Below are positions 31,588 through 41,776 of a stretch of DNA of 60,253 bases, piece by piece. The notes under the pieces are model-generated. The model saw only the letters and a program-made list of their open reading frames with translations, searched no databases and was not told the origin of the DNA. Both the position numbers and the translations under genes were made by a program. Each line of letters begins with the position of its first letter. The stretch's first letter is position 1. The DNA is from Hydrogenophaga sp. (GTDB lineage Bacteria > Pseudomonadota > Gammaproteobacteria > Burkholderiales > Burkholderiaceae_C), in NCBI GenBank assembly GCA_020048405.1, contig JAIFMP010000089.1, positions 1 through 60,253 on the forward strand, given 5' to 3'.

Positions 31588-31710
31588 GGCTTGAATGATG
31601 TTGAGGATGAAAAACCGGACAGCCGGAGGATCAGCCTCCGATTGACGCCGATTTTACTGATGGCACCCTTACTGCCTGAGGCCCATGACCCGCACCAACC
31701 GAACGATAAG

Positions 31711-32865
31711 ATGCGGCCCATGCCCCAGATGCACTGCTTCCCGCCGGCCCCAGCGGCCACACCATGCCGCACACTGCATGCGGCCTGCCGCTGGGCTGCG
31801 GGGTTTGTGCTGGCTTGTACGGTACTGGCCGGGGCCATTCAGCCAGCCGCCGCAGCGACTGAGGCCGGCACCTCCAAGCCACTGCAGTTGCGCATCGTGG
31901 GTGGTCTGGCCGGTCTGACGCAGTACACCCAGTTTGAAGAGCCTTTTTGGACGCAGGAGCTGCCGCGCCTGACCCAGGGTCAATTGCGTGCCGACATCGT
32001 GCCGTTCAACAAGGCCGGACTGCGTACCCATGAAGCGCTGCGGCTGATACAGCTCGGGGTGGTGCCGTTTGGCACGGTGCTGCTGTCGGGTGTGCTCACC
32101 ACCGACCCGGAACTCGCTGCGCTCGACCTGGCTGGGCTCAACCCGGACATGGCAAGCCTGCGTCGCTCCATGGCTGCATTCCGGCCCCACCTGGAACAGA
32201 CCATGCGTGAACGCCATGGCATCGAGGTGCTGGCCATCTACACCTACCCGCCGCAAATCACTTTTTGCACCAAACCGTTCAAGGGGCTGTCTGACCTGTC
32301 TGGCCGACGGGTACGCATCAGCAACCCCACGCAGGCCGACCTGCTGCGCCCCTTCGGCGTGATCCCGCTGCAGGTGGAGTTCTCCGAGCTGATGGCCAAT
32401 GTGCGCAATGGCAACGTCGATTGCGCCATCACCGGCGGTATGACGGGCAACACCATCGGTCTGCACACCCTGACCAGCCACCTGCACACCAGTGCCACCA
32501 CGTGGGGGATTTCGGTTTTTGGAGCCAACAAGGCCGCATGGAACGCCCTGCCCGCCTCGGCGCGCGACACACTCCGCACCGCACTGCGCAGCCTGGAAGC
32601 CGCTGTTTGGGAGGACGCCGAACAACAAATGCGGGCGGGCGTGGCCTGCAACACCGGCCAAGCTGGTTGCCTGACAGGAAAACCTGGGCAAATGACCGAA
32701 GTCGCCACCAGCACCGCTGACGAGCAAAAACTCCGTGAAGCGTTCCGCACCAGCGTGCTGCCCGCATGGCTGCAGCGCTGTGGCGACACCTGTGCTCCCG
32801 TCTGGAACCGGCTGATGGCCCCGGCCACCGGCCTGCGCGCCACACCTTTGCCACGCAAGCCCTGA
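31711..32865 (+). CDS. Orphan TRAP-type (DctP-like) periplasmic substrate-binding protein
   Basis: MRPMPQMH... signal peptide; PLQLRIVGGLAGLTQYTQFEEPFWTQELPRLTQGQLRADIVPFNKAGLRTHEALRLIQLGVVPFG...KGLSDLSGRRVRISNPTQADLL... Confidence 0.72.
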   Translation: MRPMPQMHCFPPAPAATPCRTLHAACRWAAGFVLACTVLAGAIQPAAAATEAGTSKPLQLRIVGGLAGLTQYTQFEEPFWTQELPRLTQGQLRADIVPFNKAGLRTHEALRLIQLGVVPFGTVLLSGVLTTDPELAALDLAGLNPDMASLRRSMAAFRPHLEQTMRERHGIEVLAIYTYPPQITFCTKPFKGLSDLSGRRVRISNPTQADLLRPFGVIPLQVEFSELMANVRNGNVDCAITGGMTGNTIGLHTLTSHLHTSATTWGISVFGANKAAWNALPASARDTLRTALRSLEAAVWEDAEQQMRAGVACNTGQAGCLTGKPGQMTEVATSTADEQKLREAFRTSVLPAWLQRCGDTCAPVWNRLMAPATGLRATPLPRKP

Positions 32866-32869
32866 ACAC

Positions 32870-35800
32870 GTGACCGCCATCCCCGCACCGGTCCCCTTGC
32901 GCCGCATGGTCGCCATCTTTGGCGTGATGGTGGGCGTGTTTGCCGTGTTGCTGATATGGGCTGCGCTGAGCCAGATCCGCCGCAGCGAACAGTTGGCCCT
33001 GCAATCGGGGCGCGACCAGGTGGAGCGCGTCGTGAGCGCCGCAGAAAGCACGATCAACCGCACCTTGGTGGGCGTGGACATGCTGCTGGCCGAGACCACT
33101 GACTGGGTGCGCGAACTCCCGGGCAACCCAGACGACCAGCGCAGCACTGCACCAGTCCTGGCAGTGCAGCGCCTGCTCAAAGCCGCGCTGAACCAAAACC
33201 TGATGCTGCGCGACGTGGCCGTGGTGGACGAAAACGGGCAAGTGCTGTTCAGCGCCAAACCCGCCACCGCCCGCCTCGGTTTGCAGTTGCCAGTAGGTTT
33301 CCTGGAGCGTCTGCTGGCGCAGCCCTACCCATCGCTGGAAGTGAGCGGGCCGCAGTCCAATAGCGCGGGGCCAGACCGTTCGCTGTTTTTTGCGCGCTCG
33401 GTGCTGCTGGCCAACCAGCACAAGGCGGTGGCTGTGGCAGAGGTCCACTTGCCGCTGGTGGCCAGTCTGATGGACCCCGGTGACCCGCTGGGTCAGATGT
33501 GGGTGACGCTGGAGCGAGACAACGGCCAGTTGCTGGCCAGCCACCCCGCGCTGGACGCCCTCATTGGCCAGATGTTGGCGCCGCCCCTGAACCCGGCTGC
33601 GGCCAACGGCCAGGCCCACGCAGAGTCGGGGCGACTCAGCAGCGAAGCATCCGTTTTGGCCGTGAGGCCCACCCTGTACGCCGGGCTGCTCATTTCAGCA
33701 GGCATGCCCCGCAGCGCCGTGTTGGCAGATGCCCGGCAGGAGCGCCAAGTGGTGTTGGCAGTGACCGGTGGGCTTCTGGTGCTCGTGTTTTTTACGGCCG
33801 GGCTGCTATGGGTGTACGTGTCGCGCTTGTCGATGGCGCGCACGCAAGTGGCACAGGCCAATGCGAAGCTTCAGCAGGCCAACGGGGACTTGGCGCAGTC
33901 ACTCTCCCTCATCAAGGCCACGCTGGAGTCCACCGCCGATGCGGTTTTGGTGGTGGGTACCGATGGGCAAGTGAAACACTACAACCGCCAGTTTCTGCAC
34001 GCTGTGGGCCTGAACGAAGCACAGATGGCGGCCCATACGCCGAACACCATGCGCGATGCCGTGGCGGGTCACATGGCAGACCCCGACCATTTCCTGCGCA
34101 GCACGCACGAGGCTGACCAAAACCCGCTGCAGGAAACCCGCGACCAGATTGAGCTGAAGGACGGCCGGGTGATGGTGCGCCATTCGCTGCCCCAATTGCT
34201 GGACGGGCAACCGGTGGGGCGCGTGTGGAGCTTTCAGGATGTGACTCACTTCAAGCGCGCCGAGGAATCGCTGCGAGCGCAGCAAGACGCACTCAACCTT
34301 GCCCACAGCGACCTGGCCGCCACGCTGGAAGCCATTCCCGACCTGCTGTTTGAACTCGATGAAGAGGGCCATTACCTCGACTACCGCGCAGGTCAGCAAA
34401 ACCTGCTGGCGGTGCCCCCCAAACAACTGCTGGGGCGAAAGGTGTCAGAGGTCATGCCGACTGCCGCCGCGCAAGAGGTGATGGCTGCACTGGCAGAAGC
34501 CAGGGCACAGGGCCACTCCTACGGGAGGCAGGTGGCGCTGGATCTGCCACAGGGCAAAACCTGGTTTGAGCTGTCGGTGGCGCGCAAAAAGGGCCTGGCC
34601 AACGGGCAGGCGCGTTTCATACTGATCTCGCGCGATATCAGCATGCGCAAGCAGCACGAACACCTGATCTGGAACCAAGCCAACTACGACTCGCTCACCG
34701 GCCTGCCGAACCGCCGCATGTTCCGCGACCACCTGGAAGACCGCCTGGCCTTGGCTGGGGCTCGTGGAGAAGAGCTGGCAATGATGTTCCTCGACCTCGA
34801 TCGGTTCAAAGAAATCAATGACACCCACGGCCATGACATGGGTGACCACCTGCTGCAAACCGCTGCACAGCGCCTGCGTGCCTGTGTGCGCGAGTCAGAC
34901 ATGGTGGCCCGCATGGGTGGCGACGAATTCACACTGCTGATCGCCGGCAATGGTGTGGCTGAGCGCGCCGGTACCCTGTGCGAGGCTTTGCTCCAACGCA
35001 TGGCCGAGCCGTTTCACCTGGGGCTGGAGCTGGACTACGTCTCGGCCAGCATCGGCATCACGCTGTTCCCCGACGACGCTCAGGATGCCGAGACCCTGAT
35101 CAAACAAGCCGACCAGGCCATGTACGCCGCCAAACGCCTGGGCCGCAACCGGTTTGAACGCTTCACCTCGGCCATGCAGGAGGCCACCCTGGTGCGTTCA
35201 CGCATTGCCCGCGACCTGCGTTCCGCCTTGAGCGGAGAACAGTTTTGGCTGGCCTACCAACCCGTGGTTGACCTGCGCACGGGAATGGTCCGCAAAGCCG
35301 AGGCGCTGATCCGATGGCAACACCCCACACAGGGTGAGGTGGGCCCCGCCACCTTCATACCCATTGCAGAAGAGTCAGGCAGCATCCACGAGATAGGCCA
35401 GTGGGTGTTCGAGACCGCTGCCGCGCAGGTGGCCCAGTGGCGGCGCAGTTTGCACCCTGAGTTTCAAATCGGTATCAACACCTCGCCCCTGCAGTACCAG
35501 CGCCAGGGACTGCAACCCGGCACACTGACTGCGCACTTGGCCACGCTGGGACTGGACGGCCACAGCCTGGTGCTGGAAATCACCGAGGGCCTGCTGATGG
35601 ACGCGTCGGCCGGCACGCGCCAGCAATTGAGCGCCCTGCACGCCGCAGGTTTCGAGATATCGTTGGACGACTTTGGCACCGGCTACTCGGCGCTGTCGTA
35701 CCTGCACCAGTTCGACCTGGATTACCTGAAAATCGACCAGTCTTTTGTGCGCGGGCTGCACGCCAACAGCAAAGACCTGGCACTTTGCAAAGCCACCATC

Positions 35801-35977
35801 GTGATGGCGCACGAGCTGGGCCTGAAGGTGGTGGCGGAGGGCATTGAAACGGAAGAACAGCGTGACCTGCTGGCCCAGGCGGGTTGCGATTTTGGTCAGG
35901 GCTACCTGTTTTCACGCCCCGTGTCAGCTGGCGACTTCGAAGCGCTGATGGCCAAATGGCCTGCCAATGGATTCTGA
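32870..35977 (+). CDS. Membrane-anchored sensor with periplasmic domain, PAS domains, GGDEF and EAL (bifunctional diguanylate cyclase/phosphodiesterase)
   Basis: N-terminal TM, LVFFTAGLLWVYVSRLSM second TM, ARMGGDEFTLLIAGN (GGDEF intact), RKAEALIRWQHP (EAL intact), DDFGTGYSALSYLHQFDLDYLKIDQSFV; GTG start. Confidence 0.93.
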   Translation: MTAIPAPVPLRRMVAIFGVMVGVFAVLLIWAALSQIRRSEQLALQSGRDQVERVVSAAESTINRTLVGVDMLLAETTDWVRELPGNPDDQRSTAPVLAVQRLLKAALNQNLMLRDVAVVDENGQVLFSAKPATARLGLQLPVGFLERLLAQPYPSLEVSGPQSNSAGPDRSLFFARSVLLANQHKAVAVAEVHLPLVASLMDPGDPLGQMWVTLERDNGQLLASHPALDALIGQMLAPPLNPAAANGQAHAESGRLSSEASVLAVRPTLYAGLLISAGMPRSAVLADARQERQVVLAVTGGLLVLVFFTAGLLWVYVSRLSMARTQVAQANAKLQQANGDLAQSLSLIKATLESTADAVLVVGTDGQVKHYNRQFLHAVGLNEAQMAAHTPNTMRDAVAGHMADPDHFLRSTHEADQNPLQETRDQIELKDGRVMVRHSLPQLLDGQPVGRVWSFQDVTHFKRAEESLRAQQDALNLAHSDLAATLEAIPDLLFELDEEGHYLDYRAGQQNLLAVPPKQLLGRKVSEVMPTAAAQEVMAALAEARAQGHSYGRQVALDLPQGKTWFELSVARKKGLANGQARFILISRDISMRKQHEHLIWNQANYDSLTGLPNRRMFRDHLEDRLALAGARGEELAMMFLDLDRFKEINDTHGHDMGDHLLQTAAQRLRACVRESDMVARMGGDEFTLLIAGNGVAERAGTLCEALLQRMAEPFHLGLELDYVSASIGITLFPDDAQDAETLIKQADQAMYAAKRLGRNRFERFTSAMQEATLVRSRIARDLRSALSGEQFWLAYQPVVDLRTGMVRKAEALIRWQHPTQGEVGPATFIPIAEESGSIHEIGQWVFETAAAQVAQWRRSLHPEFQIGINTSPLQYQRQGLQPGTLTAHLATLGLDGHSLVLEITEGLLMDASAGTRQQLSALHAAGFEISLDDFGTGYSALSYLHQFDLDYLKIDQSFVRGLHANSKDLALCKATIVMAHELGLKVVAEGIETEEQRDLLAQAGCDFGQGYLFSRPVSAGDFEALMAKWPANGF

Positions 35978-36022
35978 TTTCGCAGCTGAAAAGTCAATAC
36001 CATCAAGCGCCAAGAGCATTTT
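35975..36022 (+). repeat. Dispersed short repeat, copy 4, starting at the stop codon of the GGDEF-EAL gene
   Basis: TGATTTCGCAGCTGAAAAGTCAATACCATCAAGCGCCAAGAGCATTTTT. Confidence 0.65.
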
Positions 36023-36047
36023 TCTTTCATTTTTTACGGCAAACACC

Positions 36048-36502
36048 ATGAACGCACTGCAACAACTCCAAACCCTGAACATCACCCTGCCCCCGGTGGC
36101 CATTCCCGCCGCTGCCTATCAGGCAAGCTGGTGTTTCTGAGTGGCCACATCGCCAAGCAAGACGGCAAACCCTGGGTGGGCCAACTGGGCCGCGACATGA
36201 GCACCGACCACGCCAAGCTGGCCGCCCGCGCCGTGGCCATTGACCTGATGGGCACCTTGGCTGCGGCCTGTGCCGCGGCCGGCACCGACCTGAACGGCGT
36301 GAAACGCATCGTGAAAGTGATGAGCCTGGTCAACTCCACCGCCGACTACACCGAGCAGCACCTCGTCACCAACGGCTGCAGTGAGTTGCTGGGTGAAGTG
36401 TTTGGAGCTGAAGTGGGCGCACATGCCCGCAGCGCGTTCGGTGTGGCCCAGTTGCCAATGGGTGCCTGTGTGGAAATCGAGCTGATCGCCGAACTGGCCT
36501 GA
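36048..36502 (+). pseudogene. RidA/YjgF family protein; reading frame broken near 36118-36124 (possible assembly artefact)
   Basis: MNALQQLQTLNITLPPVAIPAAAYQ then out of frame GKLVFLSGHIAKQDGKPWVGQLGRDMSTDHAKLAARAVAIDLMGTLAAA. Confidence 0.85.
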
Positions 36503-36508
36503 GCTCCC

Positions 36509-38509
36509 TCACGCGTTGGCAGCCGCCAGCACCTCGCTCACCTCGGTCAGGCCCTGCAGGGCCTTTTCAATGCCGTCCTGGCGCAAGGTCAACATGCCGT
36601 GAGCCAGCGCCGATTGGCGCAACTCGCCCGCAGATGCCCGCTTGCGGATCAAGGCGCGCGCATCGTCTTTGCTGAGCATCAGCTCGTGCACACCCAGCCG
36701 CCCCTTGAACCCCGAACCCGCGCAATGTTCGCACCCCTGGTGACGGTACAGGTTGACGCCACCCTCCCCGTTGCCGTGCGCCAGTTTCCATTGCGCCACC
36801 TGGGCTTCAACCATCGCCTGCTGACCCGTGTCCTGACCAGGCGCATCCAGCCCCAGATACACCGCAGCCAGGTGAGCCAGCTGGTCTGGCTGGGCAGCGG
36901 CAGGTTGGCGGCAGTGCGTACAAAGGCGGCGCACCAGCCGCTGGGCCAGGATGGCCAGCAGCGAATCCGAAAAATTGAAGGGGTCCAGCCCGATTTCCAG
37001 CAACCGGGTGATGCTTTCGGGTGCCGAGTTGGTGTGCAGCGTGGACAGCACCAGATGGCCAGTCAGCGAGGCCTCGACCGCAATGCGGGCGGTTTCTTCG
37101 TCACGCATCTCGCCAATCATGATCACGTCGGGATCGGCCCGCAAAAAAGTGCGCATGGCTGCGGCAAAGGTCCAGCCGATGCGCGGGTTCACCTGAACCT
37201 GCCGGAGGCCGGGCTGAGTGATTTCAATGGGGTCTTCCGCTGTCCAGATTTTCCGCTGGCGGGTGTTGATGTCGCTAAGCACCGAATGAAGCGTGGTGGT
37301 CTTGCCCGATCCGGTAGGACCACAAATCAGCACCAGTCCGTAAGGACGGTGGACCGCTTCTCGCAGGGCGTCCAGGTTGGCAGGCAACAGGCCAATGCCA
37401 TCCAGCGGCAGGGGCTTGCCTGATGCCAGCAGTCGCAGCACCACATCTTCATGTCCTTGCGAGGTGGGCACGGTGACCATGCGCAACTCCACCGGGGAGC
37501 CTCCAAATCGGGCGAAGTCAATTTTTCCGTCCTGCGGGCGGCGGTGCTCCGAAATGTCCAGACTGGCCATGATTTTCAGACGCCCCACCAACGCAAACCG
37601 GAACCGCGCTTCCAGCTCCAGATAGGGGCGCAACTCGCCGTCGATGCGCAAGCGAATGCACACGTGGCTGGGGGCTTCATCGGCTTCGATGTGGATATCC
37701 GAGGCACGCTGCGAAATAGCCTCTTCAATCATGGAGTTGATCAGTCGCACCAGCACCGAATCGGACTCACCGACCACATCGGCGCGGGGCACATCCGGTG
37801 TGCCCACCACCTGTCGCAAGTCGGTCAGCAACTCTTGGGCATTCTGCCGAACGGTACCGTTGACCGCCGCGCGCTCGGCCGGCGTCATGCTGAAGCTGCG
37901 TTCGGTGTAGCCGGTATAGGCCCGGTCCTGGGCGGCCTGCAGCGTACCTGGCGCGGCCATCAGGGGCAGGATGCTTTTTTGTGTGATGAAGCGCAGCTCG
38001 TCCATCTGCCGCTTGTCCCACTGTGTGGCAAACAGCACCACCAGCGTGTCGTCTCGGAGCATCAGCGGCAGCAGCACCTCGCGCTGCGCCAATTTGCGGG
38101 GCACCAGCGACAGCGCAGCGGCGTCGGCAGGCAGCAAGTGCGGGTCCACCACCACCGTGCCCAGCCAGTGCGTCAGTACCGAGTTGAGTTGTGCTTCGCT
38201 CAGCAACCCCTCTTCCACCAACATGCGCCCCAGGGGCTTGCGCTCTTCACCCGCCGGGGTCTGCTGCTGGCGCAGCAACATGGCGCGCAAGGTGACTTTG
38301 TCCACCAAGCCACTGTGCAGCACAGCCTGCCCCAGGTGGCGCACCGCCGGCTGGGATGGTTGCGGCTGGTGAATGGCATCCCACAGCTCCTGCGCCGTGC
38401 AGGGCTGACTGAAGCCCGGCATCAGCCCATCCGCCGCAAGTGTCGAGGTGGAAGAAGAACCCGCGCGGGAAGTCCGCAAGGAAGGAAAGTCGTCGGCCAT
38501 GAAGTGCAT
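36509..38509 (-). CDS. GspE/PulE/PilB family secretion ATPase
   Basis: GPTGSGKTTTLHSVLSDINTRQRKIWTAEDPIE (Walker A), RADPDVIMIGEMRDEETARIAVEASLTGHLVLSTLHTN, CTHCRQ...CEHCAGSG zinc motif. Confidence 0.9.
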   Translation of the reverse strand: MHFMADDFPSLRTSRAGSSSTSTLAADGLMPGFSQPCTAQELWDAIHQPQPSQPAVRHLGQAVLHSGLVDKVTLRAMLLRQQQTPAGEERKPLGRMLVEEGLLSEAQLNSVLTHWLGTVVVDPHLLPADAAALSLVPRKLAQREVLLPLMLRDDTLVVLFATQWDKRQMDELRFITQKSILPLMAAPGTLQAAQDRAYTGYTERSFSMTPAERAAVNGTVRQNAQELLTDLRQVVGTPDVPRADVVGESDSVLVRLINSMIEEAISQRASDIHIEADEAPSHVCIRLRIDGELRPYLELEARFRFALVGRLKIMASLDISEHRRPQDGKIDFARFGGSPVELRMVTVPTSQGHEDVVLRLLASGKPLPLDGIGLLPANLDALREAVHRPYGLVLICGPTGSGKTTTLHSVLSDINTRQRKIWTAEDPIEITQPGLRQVQVNPRIGWTFAAAMRTFLRADPDVIMIGEMRDEETARIAVEASLTGHLVLSTLHTNSAPESITRLLEIGLDPFNFSDSLLAILAQRLVRRLCTHCRQPAAAQPDQLAHLAAVYLGLDAPGQDTGQQAMVEAQVAQWKLAHGNGEGGVNLYRHQGCEHCAGSGFKGRLGVHELMLSKDDARALIRKRASAGELRQSALAHGMLTLRQDGIEKALQGLTEVSEVLAAANA

Positions 38510-38533
38510 GCCCGCCAGTATGCGCGGATTGCG

Positions 38534-40966
38534 TCACACCACCCGCGTCACCTGGTTGGGCTTGAACCCCAGATCAGCTGCCTTGCCCTTGCGCCCACGC
38601 GGGGCACGGGCGTTGTTCAGGCTGCGGATTTCCAGTGTTTCATCGCGCTCCTTGCCGCCTCGGCCCACGCCCTCTATGCGCACACTGCGTGTGTAGGCCG
38701 CTGCACCTGCCAGGCTGTCTTTGTCTTCCAATGACAGCAGCATCAACCCGCGCCCACCCTTGGGGCTTTGGCGCAACTCGCTGAACTCAAATGTGAGGAT
38801 GCGCCCGCCTGTGGAGGCACAGCACACATGGGTGGCTGGTTCCACACCCGTGTTCTGCACCACCGAAGGCACGCAGGCGGTTTCACCCTCACCCAGCGTG
38901 AGGAAGGCCTTGCCACTTTTGTTGCGCGACAGCATGTTGTCCACTGTGGCCCAAAAACCGTAGCCGCCTGAACTGGCCAGCAGCAGCGTGGCCTGCAAGC
39001 CCCCAGCAAAGTAGTGCAGGGGCTGGGTGCCTGCTTCCAGTTCGATCAGGGTGGTGATGGGCTGGCCGTCGCCCCGCGCACCGGGCAGGCTGGCCACGGG
39101 CACGCTGTACACGCGGCCATTGCTGCCGAACACGATCAGCGTGTCCACCGTGCGGCACTCAAAGGTGCCGTACAGCCCATCGCCGGCCTTGAAGGCAAAG
39201 CTGCCCGCCTCGTGGCCATGGCCGGTGCGGGCCCGCACCCAACCCTTGGACGACACCACCACCGTGACCGGTTCGTCTACCACGCGGATTTCAACCACCG
39301 CCTTTTTCTCGGCCTGAATCAAGGTGCGGCGCGCGTCTGCAAAGGTTTTGGCGTCGGCCTCGATCTCGCGCACCATCAGGCGACGCAGGCTGCCTGGGTT
39401 GCCCAGGATGTCCTCGAGCTTGCCCTGCTCTTCCCGCAGGCCCAACAGCTCCTGCTCGATCTTGATGGCCTCCAGCCGGGCCAACTGGCGAAGGCGGATT
39501 TCCAGGATGTCTTCGGCCTGCCGGTCAGACAGGTTGAAGCGCTCGATCAACGCCGCCTTGGGCTCATCGCTCTGGCGGATGATGGCAATCACTTCGTCGA
39601 TGTTCAGCAGAACAATCTGCCGCCCTTCCAGAATGTGGATGCGGTCCAGCACCTTGGTCAGCCGGTGCTGCGAGCGGCGGGTGATGGTGCCCTGGCGGAA
39701 CTCGATCCATTCCGTCAGCATTTGCCGCAACGACTTTTGTGTGGGCCGCCCGTCCAAGCCAACCATCGTCAGGTTGATGGGCGCGGTGGTTTCCAGGCTG
39801 GTGTGGGCCAGCAGGCTGGTGATGAGTTCCTGCTGCTCGGTGCGGCTGCTTTTGGGCTCCAACACCAGGCGCACGGGTGCGTCTTTGCTGGACTCGTCGC
39901 GCACCACGTCCAGCACCGCCAGGATGCTGGCCTTGAGCTGCGTTTGCTCTTGCGTGAGCGCCTTTTTACCAGCCTTGACCTTGGGGTTGGTCAGCTCTTC
40001 CAGTTCTTCCAGCACGCGCTGGGTGCTGACGCCTGGGGGCAGCTCTGTCGCCACCAGTTGCCACTGGCCACGGGCCAGGTCTTCGATTTTCCAGCGGGCG
40101 CGCACCTTCAGGCTGCCCCGGCCGGTGCGGTAGGCGTCGGCAATGTCGGTGGTGCTGCTGATGATCTGGCCACCACCGGGGTAATCCGGGCCGGGCAGGA
40201 TGGCCAACAACTCGTCGGCGGTGAGCGCCGGGTTTTTGATGAGGGCCACGCAGGCGTCGGCCACTTCGCGCAGGTTGTGGCTGGGGATTTCGGTGGCCAG
40301 GCCCACAGCGATGCCACTGGCCCCGTTGAGCAACGCAAACGGCAGGCGCGCAGGCAACTGGCGGGGCTCTTCGGTGGAACCGTCGTAGTTGGGCACAAAG
40401 TCCACCGTGCCTTCGTCCAGCGTGGTGATTTTGGCCAGCCGCGCCTCGGTGTAACGCATGGCGGCAGCACCGTCGCCGTCGCGGCTGCCGAAGTTGCCCT
40501 GCCCGTCGATCAGCGGGTAGCGCTGGGCAAAGTCCTGTGCCATGCGCACCAGTGCGTCATAGGCAGCCTGGTCGCCGTGGGGGTGGAAACGACCCAGTAC
40601 GTCGCCCACCACGCGGGCGCATTTCACCGGCTTGGCGCCGCTGTTGCCGTTGGCCCCGCCAAAGCCCAGGCCCATGCGCGCCATGCTGTACAGAATGCGG
40701 CGCTGCACGGGCTTTTGGCCGTCGCACACGTCGGGCAATGCACGGCCCTTGACCACACTGAGTGCGTATTCCAGATAGGCGCGCTGGGCGTAGCTGGCCA
40801 GGCTGTCGTCGTCACCGGGTTGCAGCTCGGGTGGCGGTGGGGCGGCAGGCGGCGGCGGAACGAGACACTCGGTGGTCTCGGCAGCAGCAGCCAAGGCGTC
40901 ATCTGACAGACCGGGCAGTTCCGGTTCGGCAGCGTTGTCGGGGTCGATCAGTGGGATGTCATTCAT
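38534..40966 (-). CDS. parC: DNA topoisomerase IV subunit A
   Basis: [38 protein letters not shown]...[59 protein letters not shown]. Confidence 0.96.
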   Translation of the reverse strand: MNDIPLIDPDNAAEPELPGLSDDALAAAAETTECLVPPPPAAPPPPELQPGDDDSLASYAQRAYLEYALSVVKGRALPDVCDGQKPVQRRILYSMARMGLGFGGANGNSGAKPVKCARVVGDVLGRFHPHGDQAAYDALVRMAQDFAQRYPLIDGQGNFGSRDGDGAAAMRYTEARLAKITTLDEGTVDFVPNYDGSTEEPRQLPARLPFALLNGASGIAVGLATEIPSHNLREVADACVALIKNPALTADELLAILPGPDYPGGGQIISSTTDIADAYRTGRGSLKVRARWKIEDLARGQWQLVATELPPGVSTQRVLEELEELTNPKVKAGKKALTQEQTQLKASILAVLDVVRDESSKDAPVRLVLEPKSSRTEQQELITSLLAHTSLETTAPINLTMVGLDGRPTQKSLRQMLTEWIEFRQGTITRRSQHRLTKVLDRIHILEGRQIVLLNIDEVIAIIRQSDEPKAALIERFNLSDRQAEDILEIRLRQLARLEAIKIEQELLGLREEQGKLEDILGNPGSLRRLMVREIEADAKTFADARRTLIQAEKKAVVEIRVVDEPVTVVVSSKGWVRARTGHGHEAGSFAFKAGDGLYGTFECRTVDTLIVFGSNGRVYSVPVASLPGARGDGQPITTLIELEAGTQPLHYFAGGLQATLLLASSGGYGFWATVDNMLSRNKSGKAFLTLGEGETACVPSVVQNTGVEPATHVCCASTGGRILTFEFSELRQSPKGGRGLMLLSLEDKDSLAGAAAYTRSVRIEGVGRGGKERDETLEIRSLNNARAPRGRKGKAADLGFKPNQVTRVV

Positions 40967-40975
40967 GGGGGTTGT

Positions 40976-41776
40976 TCAGAACACGGTGCGTGTTTTCTGG
41001 AGCGCTTTGGGGGGCAGCAGCGATTCGTACAGCCCCATCACGGTTTGGACGTAGCGGCGGGTCTCGGGAATGTCGGGCACCTGGCGGCCAGCGCGCCTGA
41101 CAGCGCCCGCACCGGCGTTGTAAGCGGCCACCACGAGGTCGAGCCGCCCGGGGAATTGGGTCTGCAGGCGTGCCAGCAGGCGTGCACCAGTGTGGATGTT
41201 GGTGCGCGGGTCCATCAACTGCATGGCAGCAGGGCGTTCTGGCGTGTCGCGCACGCCATGCTCCTGGGCGGTGGTGGGCAGTATCTGCATCAGGCCCAAT
41301 GCACCACGGGGGCTGACCGCTTGGGCATCGAAGCCCGACTCAGCCGCGATCACGGCCTGCAGCAGCTCGGGTGCCAGTCCGTGCGCATCAGACGCTTCGC
41401 GTATGTGATGGCGTACGGCTTTGTAGGCCGGTGACACATCAAAAAAAGCGAGCACTTTGGGATGCGTCACCACGGCACCTGTGTCGGGGGGTGCCGTACC
41501 CATCAAGGCGGGCGTCTCCCAGCCCGACTGGTCCAAGCGCAACAGCGGCGGTGCATCTGGCACCGAGCGCCGTCGGGTGGTGGCCTGGCGCTCGCCCAGG
41601 TAAAACAGTTCATAACGCTCGTCGAGCTTTTCAGCCGCAAAGTGCCCCACGCCGCGCTCATCGACGTAGCCCCACACCTGCGCCCGGGCTGCCAAGGGCA
41701 CAGCCAGCAGTGCCGCCAGCAGCCAAGGCCACAGGCCACGGCCCAACAACGCCAGCAAAGAAGGCTGCAGACTCAA
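40976..41776 (-). CDS. Lytic transglycosylase (SLT domain)
   Basis: Signal peptide; GLAPELLQAVIAAESGFDAQAVSPRGALGLMQILPTTAQ...LVVAAYNAGAGAV. Confidence 0.88.
   Translation of the reverse strand: MSLQPSLLALLGRGLWPWLLAALLAVPLAARAQVWGYVDERGVGHFAAEKLDERYELFYLGERQATTRRRSVPDAPPLLRLDQSGWETPALMGTAPPDTGAVVTHPKVLAFFDVSPAYKAVRHHIREASDAHGLAPELLQAVIAAESGFDAQAVSPRGALGLMQILPTTAQEHGVRDTPERPAAMQLMDPRTNIHTGARLLARLQTQFPGRLDLVVAAYNAGAGAVRRAGRQVPDIPETRRYVQTVMGLYESLLPPKALQKTRTVF

Noticed and set aside
31669-33267. 532-aa minus-strand ORF
   Set aside because: Antisense to the binding protein and the start of the GGDEF-EAL gene; no recognisable family.
39014-40906. 630-aa plus-strand ORF
   Set aside because: Entirely antisense to parC, which reads as a canonical protein; composition is typical of shadow ORFs.
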